Part shown: one piece after another, positions 15,966 to 25,760 of the stretch
How the letters are laid out: each line of letters opens with the position of its first letter
Position numbering within the stretch: position 1 is the first letter of the stretch
NCBI GenBank assembly: GCA_016124905.1
Contig: WGMV01000029.1
Location: 1 to 44,466 of the forward strand
From: a bacterium
GTDB lineage: Bacteria > Pseudomonadota > Alphaproteobacteria > Rickettsiales > RI-342
Direction: 5' to 3'
DNA length: 44,466 nt
Made by a program: the position numbers and the translations under genes
Notes under the pieces: generated by a model
The model's database searches: none
What the model was told of the DNA's origin: nothing
The model's input: the letters and a program-made list of their open reading frames with translations, nothing else

Positions 15966-16400
15966 ATGACCTATTTGCACGACCTATCTGCCCGGCTCGA
16001 AGTGGAAGGCGCCCGCCCGGACAGTGACCTGCGCTTTGACATCCAACTGGTGGACGGCCCCGTGCCGATGCTGGAACTGCTCATCCGCGACCGCGATTCC
16101 CTGCCCATGTACGTCGCCGCCTCGGCCTCCCAGCTCCTGTCTATCGTCCACCTCTTCCGCGATCAGGACGTCATCCTGTCCAAACGCCATGAGATGTGGG
16201 AGCGCATGCTGGAGCTCTCCATCCCCATGCCTTTGTCGTCCTACGGCAAAATGGGCGACGTCTATGTCGTCTTTGGCGCCATGTCGCTTGATTCTTCCAT
16301 CGAGGACATTCTGCTCGAGCTAAAAACCCTGAACGACAATGCCCTGGAAGCTCTCCATGCGATGGAGTCCTTCCTCATCCGCCCGTCCCAGGCGGGTTGA
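15966..16400 (+). CDS. DUF2170 (YjfI-like) protein
   Basis: A 144-residue protein that matches the C-terminal half of E. coli YjfI as I recall it: LSIPMPLSSYGKMGDVYVVF, then GAMSLDSSIEDILLELKTLN and DNALEALHAMESFL. The N-terminal half (LPMYVAASASQLLSIVHLFR) also fits the family pattern. In enterobacteria yjfI is beside yjfJ, a PspA/IM30 homologue, and the family is linked to the envelope stress system. No PspA-type gene is in this window, so that role is an inference from elsewhere. It has no membrane segment. Only one base separates its stop from the convergent giant gene. Confidence 0.75.
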   Translation: MTYLHDLSARLEVEGARPDSDLRFDIQLVDGPVPMLELLIRDRDSLPMYVAASASQLLSIVHLFRDQDVILSKRHEMWERMLELSIPMPLSSYGKMGDVYVVFGAMSLDSSIEDILLELKTLNDNALEALHAMESFLIRPSQAG

Positions 16401-16401
16401 A

Positions 16402-19400
16402 TCAACGCGGTATATCCGAATTTTTCAGCTGAGAAATCGCCTGCTCAAACGAGCTTTCGATCAGGTTCTTATCCGGCAGCTCCAGCGGCTGCATGATGAT
16501 GGGGTTATAACCGGTCAGCCCCCTCAATTCATCAATCAGCTCCGCGCGTTCTTTTACCACTGTTTCTTGCTGGCCATTACGCTGGCCTTCAAGCGTTACC
16601 TTGGCTATTTTTGCATCGTTTAAACGTGCGGATGGGGTGCCACACGCGCTTACAAACTTACCCACCACCGTATCCAGCTTGGTAAGAACATCCTCCAGCG
16701 TTTCAGGGTGTTGATCCAAAATATAAATGCCGGTTGTCACACGCGTCACATTATGGGTCTTGGTATATCCGGGCGTGAATCCCAATACCTTTAGTGATTC
16801 GGTCAAACGTTCCGGATCATAGCCGGGTTTACTGGTATCAAACCGCACTAAAGCCACATCCCGCTTATAGGTGCCGCTGTTGTTAACCGTGGACTCTGCA
16901 TAAAACTTTTTAAGATGCCGCAAGGCTTCCAGTTGATCTTGCGGGAATGTGTGATTGGGGTTCGATTCAAGCGTATCAAGATGGGCGACCATAAAGCCAA
17001 GCGCGCCTTCCACATGCGCGGCGCGATGCGTTTGCGTTGCCGCAATTGCCGCATCATTCTGCCGGTCAATCTCGATATTTCTCATATGCGCGGCCTGGCG
17101 TATGCGGGCAGGTGCTTCTTTCTCATATTCCGCCAAAGCGGCTTGATGTTCCGTATTGGACTGTTCATTCTGCCATTGGCTGATGGCATCTTTCACCTTT
17201 TGCCCATATTCATTGCTGTTAAGCGAAACCGTCACGTAGCCAGCGGCTCCTTTGATCGGATTGCCGGCAGGGTTGGCGTCTGAATATCTCACAGGCTTAT
17301 CAGAGGCGACAAGGCCAGCGTTCTTAAGGGCTTTTTCAGCTGCGTTGGCAGAGTTTTGCAGCCGTCCCAACGGCCCGGGCACATGGGCTATCATGATTTC
17401 TCCATGATAGAGAAACGCATGGTCGGGGTTCATTTTTGCTGCTTTTAGCACGTTTTTAAAACAGGCCAGTGTCTGCTCGGGTGTTGGCTTAAAACTACCA
17501 GGGTCTTTATGTATGGGAACCGGCTTGGGATCTGGGGTGTCAAAGGGTGTAACGCTGGGAATATGGGCCGGGAAATTTAGCGAAGTGGAGGTGAGTTCAT
17601 GGCGCGCCTTGTCCGTTTCAAACCCGCCTAGATGCTCCTGCAATGTCTTATTATCCACAAGCTTCACGCCGAAATCCTGCAGCGTTTTTATCGATGCCTG
17701 CACCGTAACAAGGTTTTGGGTGAGAACATCTCGCTGCGCCTCAAAATGCTTTACCGCATCGCCTATGATATGACGAAACTCATCTTCAATCGCAGCTTTC
17801 GCATCTTTCAGCGCATCCGGTTTCATAGCCGCGTTTAAGCGCGCCACCACATGCTCTGGCGCCACATCTCTCCAATAATTGCCATGCTTGAGGGTGTTTG
17901 CCACCTCAAAGCGGCCATGCTCTTTATTAAACTCAACAATGGTTTCCTTATGTTTGAAAATCTGGTAGAGGCGCCCGGCAATATCCTCCGCCCGGTCAAT
18001 CCATTCATCGCGCAAGCCTGTTGCGCTCTGCATATCCGCCATCAGCGCGTCCCAGCCCGCCAGGTCGGTCGTGGCCTCCACCCGTTCACGCGTCAGCACG
18101 CCATCAGGCGCAAATTGTGCCAGTTGGGCAAATGGCCTGGGCGCATTGCCGGAGGCGTTGAACTCATCTGAAAACCCATTACCTGCGACAACCTTGCCAT
18201 CATCCTGCCTGACCACGTAATCCACATAATCGGCAATGGTGGCATCAAACGTCAGGATAGCGCGAATCCTATTATCGAATCCTGTTACCTGCTCGGCCTC
18301 TTTGGCGGCCTGCTCCCTCTGCCGCTGCGCTTCCATGGCCTGCTTGACCTGTGAAAGCAGCGGTTCCGGAATGGAGAATTCGACAAGACGTGGGTCGCTC
18401 TGCCATTGCTGCCCATGTGCAATCACCTTAATCGGTGTTGCGGCCAGCTCGCCTTTCAGGCCAAAGAACGTCGCGAATGTAAGGTTTGCTTCGCCTGTGT
18501 CATGTTTCTGGTTATTGCCGCGATTGGCCGGGCTCGGCACCAGCATGGTGATGGCGTGGTCATCCCATATCTGGAAAAACCTGACGGTGCGGTTAGGCGG
18601 TTCGCCACTGACCTGCGGAGAATATTGGCCGTTTTGATGGGCATGGTGCACATCCGCCGGGTCCACATTCAGCAGGTCGAATCGCTCAAAGGGAGTTTTG
18701 AATGAGGCCTGCTGCTGTTCAAAAACACCGGTCATCTGATGGCAGGCCATGTCCTGAAACGCCAGCTCATCTGCCCGTATGACGGCGCGGGTGAAGTTCT
18801 GCGCATTGGGAATGTTCTTTTCCCGTACGCATAATCTCAACGTGTCCGAGCCATCCTGCGCGCCGGAAACGAAAAACCGCTCGCTCAGTTCTTTCTTCCC
18901 GATCTTTTCAAGCCCCCGTTGCAGATAGGCCCACGCCATGTCCCTGGCATCCTTATCGGCAGATGGCGCAAATTGAATATCGATGACGGGAACAAGATTA
19001 TTCACATCCGGCGTGAGGGACGAGATACTGACGGTAGCCTCGATATCCAAAAGGCCGAGCATATCCTTGACGGCACCAAGGCCTGCTTTTGCATCCTTGT
19101 CCGATCCGGCATGAAGATTAGCGGCCTCCTGAATGGCTGCCGCAATCTTTGCCGCCGCGTGCGCACGCTCCGTACGTATAATTTCCTGCAGTCCATTCAA
19201 CTCGGTTTCAGGAACGCCAATGGCCTCTGCAAGCCATGCTGGGTTATAAGGCGAGCCTGCATCCAGCACCTGCGGAAACTTTTCCCCCATTTTTGTCAGC
19301 GCATCCTGGCCTTTGCTTGTGCCGAAAAGTCGTTCAAAACAGACTCGGGGCGAAATATCATGGAGCCTGGCAAATGCTTGCAGGTTGGTTGCGCCGTTGC

Positions 19401-21339
19401 GTGTCACCAGTTCGGTTGGGCTGCCGTTGCAGAGCCCCAGCATAAGGGTGAAATCCGTTTCATTGGCCAGCCGCAAATGAAGATGCTTGGTTGCCTGTGC
19501 CACCAGATGCACTTCATTGCCAAACATCCCTTTGGCGAAGCTGGCCAGCGGATGTGGGTCATTTCCATTTTTTAAATTCAGCTGTCCGGCAAGTTCTGCC
19601 AGCGCGATGACGGAATCGACCCTTGCCGTTTCTAAAAACAGCCCAAGCCCCTCGCCCCAAAGGTCAAAAATGATCCTGCCCGCCACGTTGGGGCTCTGGC
19701 CGGCAATGGCGCGTTCCGTCAGTTTCGCCAAATCATCCAGCGACAGGTTGAATTCATTGATTGCAATATGGCGGCCCGTTTCCAGCGAATGAAAATTACG
19801 GTCCATGAATTCAACATAATCACCCCGATGCACCTGCTGAACATAACGCTCAATTCCATCAAGCGTAGAGCAGTCGAACCCCAGCTCCTTAAGCACGGCG
19901 CCATAGCTGTGCTTGGTGAAGGTGGCGATATTGTTCAGGCCATATTCCCGGATGAATTCCGCATGACTGCTGAATTTGAGGTTCGACACCAGGGCCTTCA
20001 GATCCTGCCCGTAAGAGACATAAGCCAGAGCAATGGTCTGCCCATTCCTGTCGGTAAGGCCAAGCGTCTCACGAAAGAGGTTCATGTCGTGGTTAAAAAC
20101 ACGCGCCACCATACCGGTATAGCCATTCTCGAGCAAATGACTGAGGGCTCTGCCGCCTATATTCTGCGTCGTGCCAACGGAAATCTCTTCCGGAACAAGT
20201 ACGCTGTTAACCGTCTTTTCAAGGTGGCCCAAAAATTGATTGGGGGAATAATGATTGCCCGCAATTAGATCGTCCCACACTTTATTGCTGATGACATCGT
20301 CTTCTTTCCTAACGGATGTAAAGGGGTTCGGTACGTGGATATTGCCGCGCTCCAATAGATCGGCCGTAATTCTAAGCAGCGCGTCATCGGATTCCGGAAT
20401 GATTTTGGCTTTTATTTGGGGATTGGTGATGCCGTCCGGTATTCCGCCTTGCGAGCGGTGCTGCTGAATCAGGGCTTCAAGTTTATCGTCCACCCAGATA
20501 CGGGCTTGGTTGGCCAGCATCTTTTGCAGGGATTGAATGCTATCCGCATAAGCAGGAATCTTATTTCCCTGGGGTGATTGGTGAATCGCCACAACCACAT
20601 CATACAGGCCGCTGTTACGCCTTACATCATCCCCCGCCAGCATCTGTTCCTTATTGGCGTTAGCGTTGTAACGCACAACTTTACAATGCTTTCCACCCAC
20701 CTGGTGTTTGATATAGGCTTCGGCATAAGCGGATCGGGCTAAGTCCCATTCACCGTCAAAAACAGCAAATTTAGCGTCGCTGATCTGCACCCGGATGAGA
20801 TTATTGAAAACTTGTATTTCTTGTGCAGGTTCCTGAACAGGCATCTGGCTGGAATTGCTGCTGGTATATTGATTGAACAACGCGCTGCCATCGGGATTGC
20901 CCTTGGTATTCAGCTTTTTCTTTTCCACCAGTTTGGCTTCGTAGAATGCTTTGCTTTTCTCATAAAGCTGATCCAGCAAGGCGTCATCGTTAAGCTGCTG
21001 AATGATACCCCGAACCGAGTCCACCTGTCTGCGTGGTACGAGTACAGGAACAGGAGAAATACCCTTCTCCTGGCAATATAACATGCAATGATTACCGTCA
21101 GCCAGCCTATCGCCGCTTATGCCCAATATTGGGGTTTTGGGGTTATCGATGCGATCATAGTTTTTGATGCGGTTATCGCTGTCTTGCTTGCGTTCTAGGG
21201 CAATGGCCGTGGTATTCGAAGCAACGGTGCCTGCCGCATATTCTTTCTTGAATTGCTCACGAAATGCCTCAGGGGACAGAAAATCCGTCCCGCTTACAAT
21301 GAGTGCCTCCGGCAGAATGAAATCTTCACCTGTAAACAC
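16402..21339 (-). CDS. Giant protein of unknown function with possible ParB-like N-terminus
   Basis: A 1645-residue uninterrupted protein starting at GTG (21339) with GAAGGGT seven bases upstream. It has no signal peptide and no clear membrane helix, so it is probably cytoplasmic or exported by a dedicated route. Residues about 60-100 read ILGISGDRLADGNHCMLYCQ then EKGISPVPVLVPRRQVDSV. This recalls the DG-H-R/alternating hydrophobic pattern of ParB/sulfiredoxin-like domains, but the usual Arg after His is Cys-Met here, so the call is weak. The rest is mixed alpha/beta with charged helices (MEAQRQREQAAKEAEQ near 1100; EYEKEAPARIRQAAHMRN near 1430), and I recognise no enzyme motif. G+C looks lower than in neighbours. 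It follows the 374-residue gene after 70 bases. Confidence 0.75.
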   Translation of the reverse strand: MFTGEDFILPEALIVSGTDFLSPEAFREQFKKEYAAGTVASNTTAIALERKQDSDNRIKNYDRIDNPKTPILGISGDRLADGNHCMLYCQEKGISPVPVLVPRRQVDSVRGIIQQLNDDALLDQLYEKSKAFYEAKLVEKKKLNTKGNPDGSALFNQYTSSNSSQMPVQEPAQEIQVFNNLIRVQISDAKFAVFDGEWDLARSAYAEAYIKHQVGGKHCKVVRYNANANKEQMLAGDDVRRNSGLYDVVVAIHQSPQGNKIPAYADSIQSLQKMLANQARIWVDDKLEALIQQHRSQGGIPDGITNPQIKAKIIPESDDALLRITADLLERGNIHVPNPFTSVRKEDDVISNKVWDDLIAGNHYSPNQFLGHLEKTVNSVLVPEEISVGTTQNIGGRALSHLLENGYTGMVARVFNHDMNLFRETLGLTDRNGQTIALAYVSYGQDLKALVSNLKFSSHAEFIREYGLNNIATFTKHSYGAVLKELGFDCSTLDGIERYVQQVHRGDYVEFMDRNFHSLETGRHIAINEFNLSLDDLAKLTERAIAGQSPNVAGRIIFDLWGEGLGLFLETARVDSVIALAELAGQLNLKNGNDPHPLASFAKGMFGNEVHLVAQATKHLHLRLANETDFTLMLGLCNGSPTELVTRNGATNLQAFARLHDISPRVCFERLFGTSKGQDALTKMGEKFPQVLDAGSPYNPAWLAEAIGVPETELNGLQEIIRTERAHAAAKIAAAIQEAANLHAGSDKDAKAGLGAVKDMLGLLDIEATVSISSLTPDVNNLVPVIDIQFAPSADKDARDMAWAYLQRGLEKIGKKELSERFFVSGAQDGSDTLRLCVREKNIPNAQNFTRAVIRADELAFQDMACHQMTGVFEQQQASFKTPFERFDLLNVDPADVHHAHQNGQYSPQVSGEPPNRTVRFFQIWDDHAITMLVPSPANRGNNQKHDTGEANLTFATFFGLKGELAATPIKVIAHGQQWQSDPRLVEFSIPEPLLSQVKQAMEAQRQREQAAKEAEQVTGFDNRIRAILTFDATIADYVDYVVRQDDGKVVAGNGFSDEFNASGNAPRPFAQLAQFAPDGVLTRERVEATTDLAGWDALMADMQSATGLRDEWIDRAEDIAGRLYQIFKHKETIVEFNKEHGRFEVANTLKHGNYWRDVAPEHVVARLNAAMKPDALKDAKAAIEDEFRHIIGDAVKHFEAQRDVLTQNLVTVQASIKTLQDFGVKLVDNKTLQEHLGGFETDKARHELTSTSLNFPAHIPSVTPFDTPDPKPVPIHKDPGSFKPTPEQTLACFKNVLKAAKMNPDHAFLYHGEIMIAHVPGPLGRLQNSANAAEKALKNAGLVASDKPVRYSDANPAGNPIKGAAGYVTVSLNSNEYGQKVKDAISQWQNEQSNTEHQAALAEYEKEAPARIRQAAHMRNIEIDRQNDAAIAATQTHRAAHVEGALGFMVAHLDTLESNPNHTFPQDQLEALRHLKKFYAESTVNNSGTYKRDVALVRFDTSKPGYDPERLTESLKVLGFTPGYTKTHNVTRVTTGIYILDQHPETLEDVLTKLDTVVGKFVSACGTPSARLNDAKIAKVTLEGQRNGQQETVVKERAELIDELRGLTGYNPIIMQPLELPDKNLIESSFEQAISQLKNSDIPR

Positions 21340-21409
21340 AAAACCGACCCTTCATTACGCGGGTCAGCCTAACAAACACTAACTAATTAACGATTAATCC
21401 GTGGGTTAA

Positions 21410-22534
21410 TTAAGTATTATCCGCGGCGGACAGATTGGCGGCCTCTTTCGCGACATGGTTCACCGGCTTTGCCACCGGTACCGGGGCGTTTGCCAGTTCA
21501 GGCGGCAGGGTTTTGATGCTGCTCAGGTCCTGCATGGTTTCCAGCACTGTGCGCATGGCTTCTTTCTTGGTCAGGGTGCTGCCGGCCTCGCGCATGGGGG
21601 GCACCATTCCACCCATATCCAGCGGCAGCGGGGATTCCGGGCCGCCCTGAGCCATTGCAGCGGCAGTGGAGCTGTCCGAATCCGCCATCAGCGAGGCGAT
21701 TAGCGCGGGGCTTGCCTCGATATCGCGGTTGGCACGGCTGGGTGCGCCAACGCGGGCCGGTTCAGGTCGGGTAAAGCCCTCATGGGTTACCGTGCCGTTG
21801 CGGTAGGCATCCAGGCTGAAACTGCGGCTGCCTGCCGGGCGGAAGGTAACCGGATGTTCGGATGTTTTATGCATTGCATGGACGGGTGCGTCCGGCTTGT
21901 CGGCCGGGGTGGGAATGCTGGCCAGTTTAACCGGGGCTTCCTTGGGCGCCTCGGCCACATCCAGGGATGCATCCGCATTGTTTTCGACACTCGGCAGGGC
22001 CGAGCTGGCAACGGGCACGGTGGGCGCGGCCTGCTGGGCGGCATCGGCACTGTCTGCCACGTCAAATACGTTGGGATCCTCTGTCGCCGCCATCACGGTG
22101 GTGTCTTTTACATCGCTATCAGTCGCGTCGGAGGCATCGGCCAGCATGGTGGCGCTTTCGTCGGTCGGCTGCTGTTCCTTACCCAGCATGGCCATAACCG
22201 GTTTGTCCAGGTCCAGCCCTTCTTCATTTTTGAGCGTGACGGTGGCCACCGCCACGGCCGCCCCGATTGGGCCGCCATAAAGCGTTCCGCCCATTACGCG
22301 GGCGGCATCGCTGATCTGGTCGCCGGTAACGGCGCGGTAAATGGAACCGACAATCGGCAATTGCTGCAACGGATTGATGGCATCCACCACATCGCCAAAG
22401 CTCAATTCCGAGCTTTTTTCGGCTTTGCTGGAAGAATCTGCCGAGCCATGCTCATTCGCCCGCTCCGAATATTGCCGGTAGCGGTCGCTCATATTGCGGC
22501 TATTATAGCTTGGAACCCAGTTATAATCTGACAT
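21410..22534 (-). CDS. Alphaproteobacterial conserved protein with Pro/Ala-rich C-terminal region
   Basis: A 374-residue protein. The ATG at 22534 is preceded by AGGAGA at eight bases. Residues about 45-98 carry a segment I associate with uncharacterised alphaproteobacterial proteins: FGDVVDAINPLQQLPIVGSI, YRAVTGDQISDAARVMGG and TLYGGPIGAAVAVATV. The last part is glycine-rich and mildly hydrophobic and could enter or touch a membrane. The remainder is acidic, Ala/Thr/Asp-rich and of low complexity, with a C-terminal helix (KEAMRTVLETMQDLSSIKTL). No function is known to me. It lies upstream of the giant gene on the same strand (70-base gap) and diverges from the chemoreceptor gene. Confidence 0.72.
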   Translation of the reverse strand: MSDYNWVPSYNSRNMSDRYRQYSERANEHGSADSSSKAEKSSELSFGDVVDAINPLQQLPIVGSIYRAVTGDQISDAARVMGGTLYGGPIGAAVAVATVTLKNEEGLDLDKPVMAMLGKEQQPTDESATMLADASDATDSDVKDTTVMAATEDPNVFDVADSADAAQQAAPTVPVASSALPSVENNADASLDVAEAPKEAPVKLASIPTPADKPDAPVHAMHKTSEHPVTFRPAGSRSFSLDAYRNGTVTHEGFTRPEPARVGAPSRANRDIEASPALIASLMADSDSSTAAAMAQGGPESPLPLDMGGMVPPMREAGSTLTKKEAMRTVLETMQDLSSIKTLPPELANAPVPVAKPVNHVAKEAANLSAADNT

Positions 22535-22693
22535 AACACGTCTCCTGCAACCTAACCAATGCAAGCCGCGTGCCAATTGCTGCCACTCGCCTTAAAAATC
22601 TCTTTTGCCAATCAAGCATTTGTTAAGTATCGCTGGGTAGTTTCAGGCCGCTTAAGCCCTGCCCAGATACCTCGAAAACCCTAGCCTTCGGTA

Positions 22694-24835
22694 ATGACCA
22701 TGAACATGCGCCTGTCTGTCGCTATTCCAGCCATGGTAACCCTGGCCTCCATGATGACGGCTGTACTGGGATCGGTCATCACATACTATGTAAGCCTGGA
22801 TGACTATCGCCAGGAAGCCATAAAAACACTGGAATTCACCGCCGAACGCAAAACGGAAACCGTACAAGGCTTTTTTGAAAGCGTTGACAAGGATGTCATT
22901 TACATGGGCGAATCCCCTCAGATTCGCGCGGCACTGGATGCATTTTTGGTCACTGAGGCGACATCCAGCCTGGCAGAGGCGAGAAAGCGCTATGGCGACG
23001 ATAACCCCTACCCGATAAAAGATCGCAGCAAACTGGCAGATGCGGGTGATGGCAGCACTTACAGCGCCGCCCATGCAACGCACCATGCAGCCTTGAAGCA
23101 TATAGCCGAAATCAAGGGATATTATGATCTGTTCCTGATCGATACAAAAGGCAACATCCTCTATTCCATCAACAAAGAGCCGGATTTTGGCGGCAACCTT
23201 GCCGAAGGCGAATTAAAGGATACCCCACTTGGCCGGCTCTACAAAAACGCGATGGCGCAAAAAAACGGCGAAAAACCAGTTTACAGTGATTTTGCGCCCT
23301 ACGCTCCCAGCGGCGGGGAGATTTCCGGCTTTACGGGCATCGCCATTGTCGATGCGGCGGGCAACCCAGTCGGCATGGTGGCCGTTCAGTTTCCGGAGGC
23401 TCGCTTTGTGAGCATGGTGGGCGCCAAAAGCAAAAATGACGAGGGTCAGTTCACCGTTTTCGGTTCCGACTATGTGCTCCATGCGGACGAAGCCCATGCT
23501 AAAACACCATTTGAAATAACAGGTAAATATAACGACGTTTACGAAATGGCCTCATCATCCGACGAACCTGTCGCGCAATATGATGTGCCTTCCAACACCG
23601 GTGACAAACAGGTTGGGCGTGGCATGAAAGCCATCAGGCTCAACGGCACAAACCTGGTGCTGGCATACGAATTGCCTACCTCTGTGCTCATGCATAATGT
23701 GAACAAGCAGCGCGATGTGCAGATTGTCATCTCCGGCGCGCTCATTCTGTTGGTCGGCGGCATGGGCTTTTTCTGGTCACGCAGGCTTATTGCCAAGCCG
23801 ATTGTGAACATGATCGGCTGCATGCGTCGCCTGGAACAGGGGGAAAAGGATTTTGAGGTGCCCAACCTCGACCGTCAGGACGAAATTGGCGACATTGCGC
23901 GCGCGCTGGAATCCTTCCGCAATACGGCCATCAATGCCGACAGGATCGCCGATGAGCAGCGCCATGAATCCACCCGCAGGGAAAAACGGCAGCGTCGTGT
24001 GGAAGAAGCTATTCAGGACTTCCAGCGCAAGGCGGAGGAGGCCATCGGCACCGTGTCCAGCGCGGCTGAGCAGTTGAGCGGCACAGCGGAGGAAATGGCA
24101 GGCAGTGTGGAGGCCACCACCCGCCGCAGCGGTCGCGCCGCCGATCTTTCCGACGAAGCGAACAACAACGTGCAGGCCGTAGCCGCCGCGGCAGAGGAAA
24201 TGAGCGCCTCGGTGCGTGAGATTGCCTCGCAGGTAACGCAATCCATGCAGGCGGTGGAACAGGCGGTTGCCAGCACCGGCGCCGCCGACAGCGCCGCCAA
24301 AACGCTGGCCGAGGCCAGCCAGGCCATTGGCGACATCGTGCAGATGATTCAGGACATCGCCAACCAGATCAACCTGCTGGCGCTGAATGCCACCATCGAA
24401 TCCGCCCGTGCAGGCGAATATGGCAAGGGCTTTGCCGTAGTGGCATCGGAAGTGAAGAACCTGGCCCAGCAGACCACCAAAGCCACCGAGGATGTCGCCG
24501 CTCAGATCGAGCGTATCCAAGGCGTATCGGGCGAGGTGGTGAAGGTTCTGGCCAGCATCAAGGATGCCATCGCGCAGGTGAATCAATATTCCATCGGCAT
24601 TGCCAGCGCCATTGAGGAGCAGTCCGCCGTCACCAATGAAATCTCCCGCAACATGCAGACCGCTGCCACGGGTGTGAAGGAAATTTCCGACAACATCACC
24701 CGCGTGAACGAGGCCAGCAACAAGGCCGATGGTTCCACCAGGCAGGTGCTGGCCGCCGCCAAGACGCTTTCTGGCCAGGCCTCAAGCCTCAGTGAGGAAG
24801 TGCAGCATTTTCTGAAGGAGATTATGGAAGGCTGA
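22694..24835 (+). CDS. Methyl-accepting chemotaxis protein
   Basis: A 713-residue transmembrane chemoreceptor. TM1 is at about 8-32. A periplasmic sensor of about 305 residues follows, with a Cache-type look ([20 protein letters not shown] near 60-80; [20 protein letters not shown] near 138-157; [20 protein letters not shown] near 215-234). TM2 is at about 341-361, a HAMP domain at about 362-415, and the signalling domain runs to the end. The conserved hairpin tip spans about 548-605 ([20 protein letters not shown], then [15 protein letters not shown]), where CheA/CheW bind. The C-terminus (EIMEG) has no NWETF-like CheR tether. Three ATGs lie within 12 bases (22694, 22700, 22706) with no clear ribosome site, so the exact start is uncertain. 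No che gene is nearby. The ligand is unknown. Confidence 0.93.
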   Translation: MTMNMRLSVAIPAMVTLASMMTAVLGSVITYYVSLDDYRQEAIKTLEFTAERKTETVQGFFESVDKDVIYMGESPQIRAALDAFLVTEATSSLAEARKRYGDDNPYPIKDRSKLADAGDGSTYSAAHATHHAALKHIAEIKGYYDLFLIDTKGNILYSINKEPDFGGNLAEGELKDTPLGRLYKNAMAQKNGEKPVYSDFAPYAPSGGEISGFTGIAIVDAAGNPVGMVAVQFPEARFVSMVGAKSKNDEGQFTVFGSDYVLHADEAHAKTPFEITGKYNDVYEMASSSDEPVAQYDVPSNTGDKQVGRGMKAIRLNGTNLVLAYELPTSVLMHNVNKQRDVQIVISGALILLVGGMGFFWSRRLIAKPIVNMIGCMRRLEQGEKDFEVPNLDRQDEIGDIARALESFRNTAINADRIADEQRHESTRREKRQRRVEEAIQDFQRKAEEAIGTVSSAAEQLSGTAEEMAGSVEATTRRSGRAADLSDEANNNVQAVAAAAEEMSASVREIASQVTQSMQAVEQAVASTGAADSAAKTLAEASQAIGDIVQMIQDIANQINLLALNATIESARAGEYGKGFAVVASEVKNLAQQTTKATEDVAAQIERIQGVSGEVVKVLASIKDAIAQVNQYSIGIASAIEEQSAVTNEISRNMQTAATGVKEISDNITRVNEASNKADGSTRQVLAAAKTLSGQASSLSEEVQHFLKEIMEG

Positions 24836-24839
24836 AGAC

Positions 24840-25754
24840 CTAGCCTGTCCTGTCCGTAACGGCGATATCCGCCTGTGTCTGCGCCGCCATGCCGATGATG
24901 CTGGAAGAGGCGATGCAATCCCCCCGATCTATCCGCTCCAGCCAGTCGGGAATGCCAAAGGCGTTGGTGCAATGCACCGAGGCCGCGACGGCTTCTTGAA
25001 GCTGATTGTCCAGCCATGTTTCAATCTGCATATCCTGTGCGAGCGCGAGCCGCTGAATCAGCGCATCCATGTCCAGATCGGCATGAAGGAGAGCATGTGG
25101 CGCATCGCCGGGCTGCAAATGCACAAAAGCCCCGTGCTCATGTTCCAGAGAAATACCATCACGACCAAGCTGGCGGCACAGGCTCATGAGCAGCAGCAAC
25201 GCCAGCACGCTGTAGCGTTCATGCTCCTCATAAAGCTTTCCAGGAAGGGTGAGCGCATCCACCCGTGAGCAATCCACACCTATCGTGCCTTCGTCAAAGC
25301 CTCCTTGCGGGTCGGGTATCGCGCCTACTTCAAGGCGAAACCGTGCACTGCCATGGGCAGGCTCGCCCATGCCGAAACGCTGCCCGATGCGATGAACGGC
25401 TGAATCCACATGCTCCAGAAGGTTTCGCTGGCAGATAGGCGTTACCTGGCGCGCCAGCCCTTCAATGAAATGGGCGCGGATGATGTCGCCTGCCTCATCA
25501 TGCACGGGGGGCACCGAAATCCCCATAAGCGCCTGCAGGCTGTTGTAAAGGTAACGGTAATAGGGCTGGTTAACCCCTGCATCCGCGCCGGATTGATAGA
25601 GAATATCATAGAGATATGCATCGATTTCGCCGCTTCGCACCGCTTCCACCAGCCGCCATATCTCGTCGCTCAGGATGGCATGAACATGCCGTGCGATACC
25701 ATACAGGGCTGCGGCGCGCTGGGCTTCGTTAAAATAACGCGAGGGCAGGTCCAT
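24840..25754 (-). CDS. Soluble protein of unknown function
   Basis: A 304-residue protein starting six bases after the AIM24 stop, with AGGCGG ahead of the ATG, so it is probably translated from the same transcript. The N-terminal part is helical and aromatic (SRYFNEAQRAAALYGIARHV, DAYLYDILYQSG, NQPYYRYLYNSLQAL). The middle holds a beta-like segment (ARFRLEVGAIPDPQGGFDEG), and the C-terminal part is Ala/Gln/Asp-rich helix. Four cysteines are scattered without a metal-binding spacing. It has no signal peptide; one moderately hydrophobic helix (YSVLALLLLMSLCRQL) is probably buried rather than a membrane pass. I recognise no family. Four bases separate it from the convergent chemoreceptor stop. 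Confidence 0.68.
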   Translation of the reverse strand: MDLPSRYFNEAQRAAALYGIARHVHAILSDEIWRLVEAVRSGEIDAYLYDILYQSGADAGVNQPYYRYLYNSLQALMGISVPPVHDEAGDIIRAHFIEGLARQVTPICQRNLLEHVDSAVHRIGQRFGMGEPAHGSARFRLEVGAIPDPQGGFDEGTIGVDCSRVDALTLPGKLYEEHERYSVLALLLLMSLCRQLGRDGISLEHEHGAFVHLQPGDAPHALLHADLDMDALIQRLALAQDMQIETWLDNQLQEAVAASVHCTNAFGIPDWLERIDRGDCIASSSIIGMAAQTQADIAVTDRTG

Positions 25755-25760
25755 GGCCGC

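Noticed and set aside
21350-21365. Short GACCC/GGGTC inverted repeat as a terminator between the 374-residue gene and the giant gene
   Set aside because: The stem is only 5 bp with a 5-10 base loop and no U-run, so it does not support transcription termination.
21387-21413. TTAA cluster upstream of the giant gene as a CtrA box
   Set aside because: The TTAA tetramers at 21387, 21394, 21406 and 21410 are spaced by 3, 8 and 0 bases, never the required 7.
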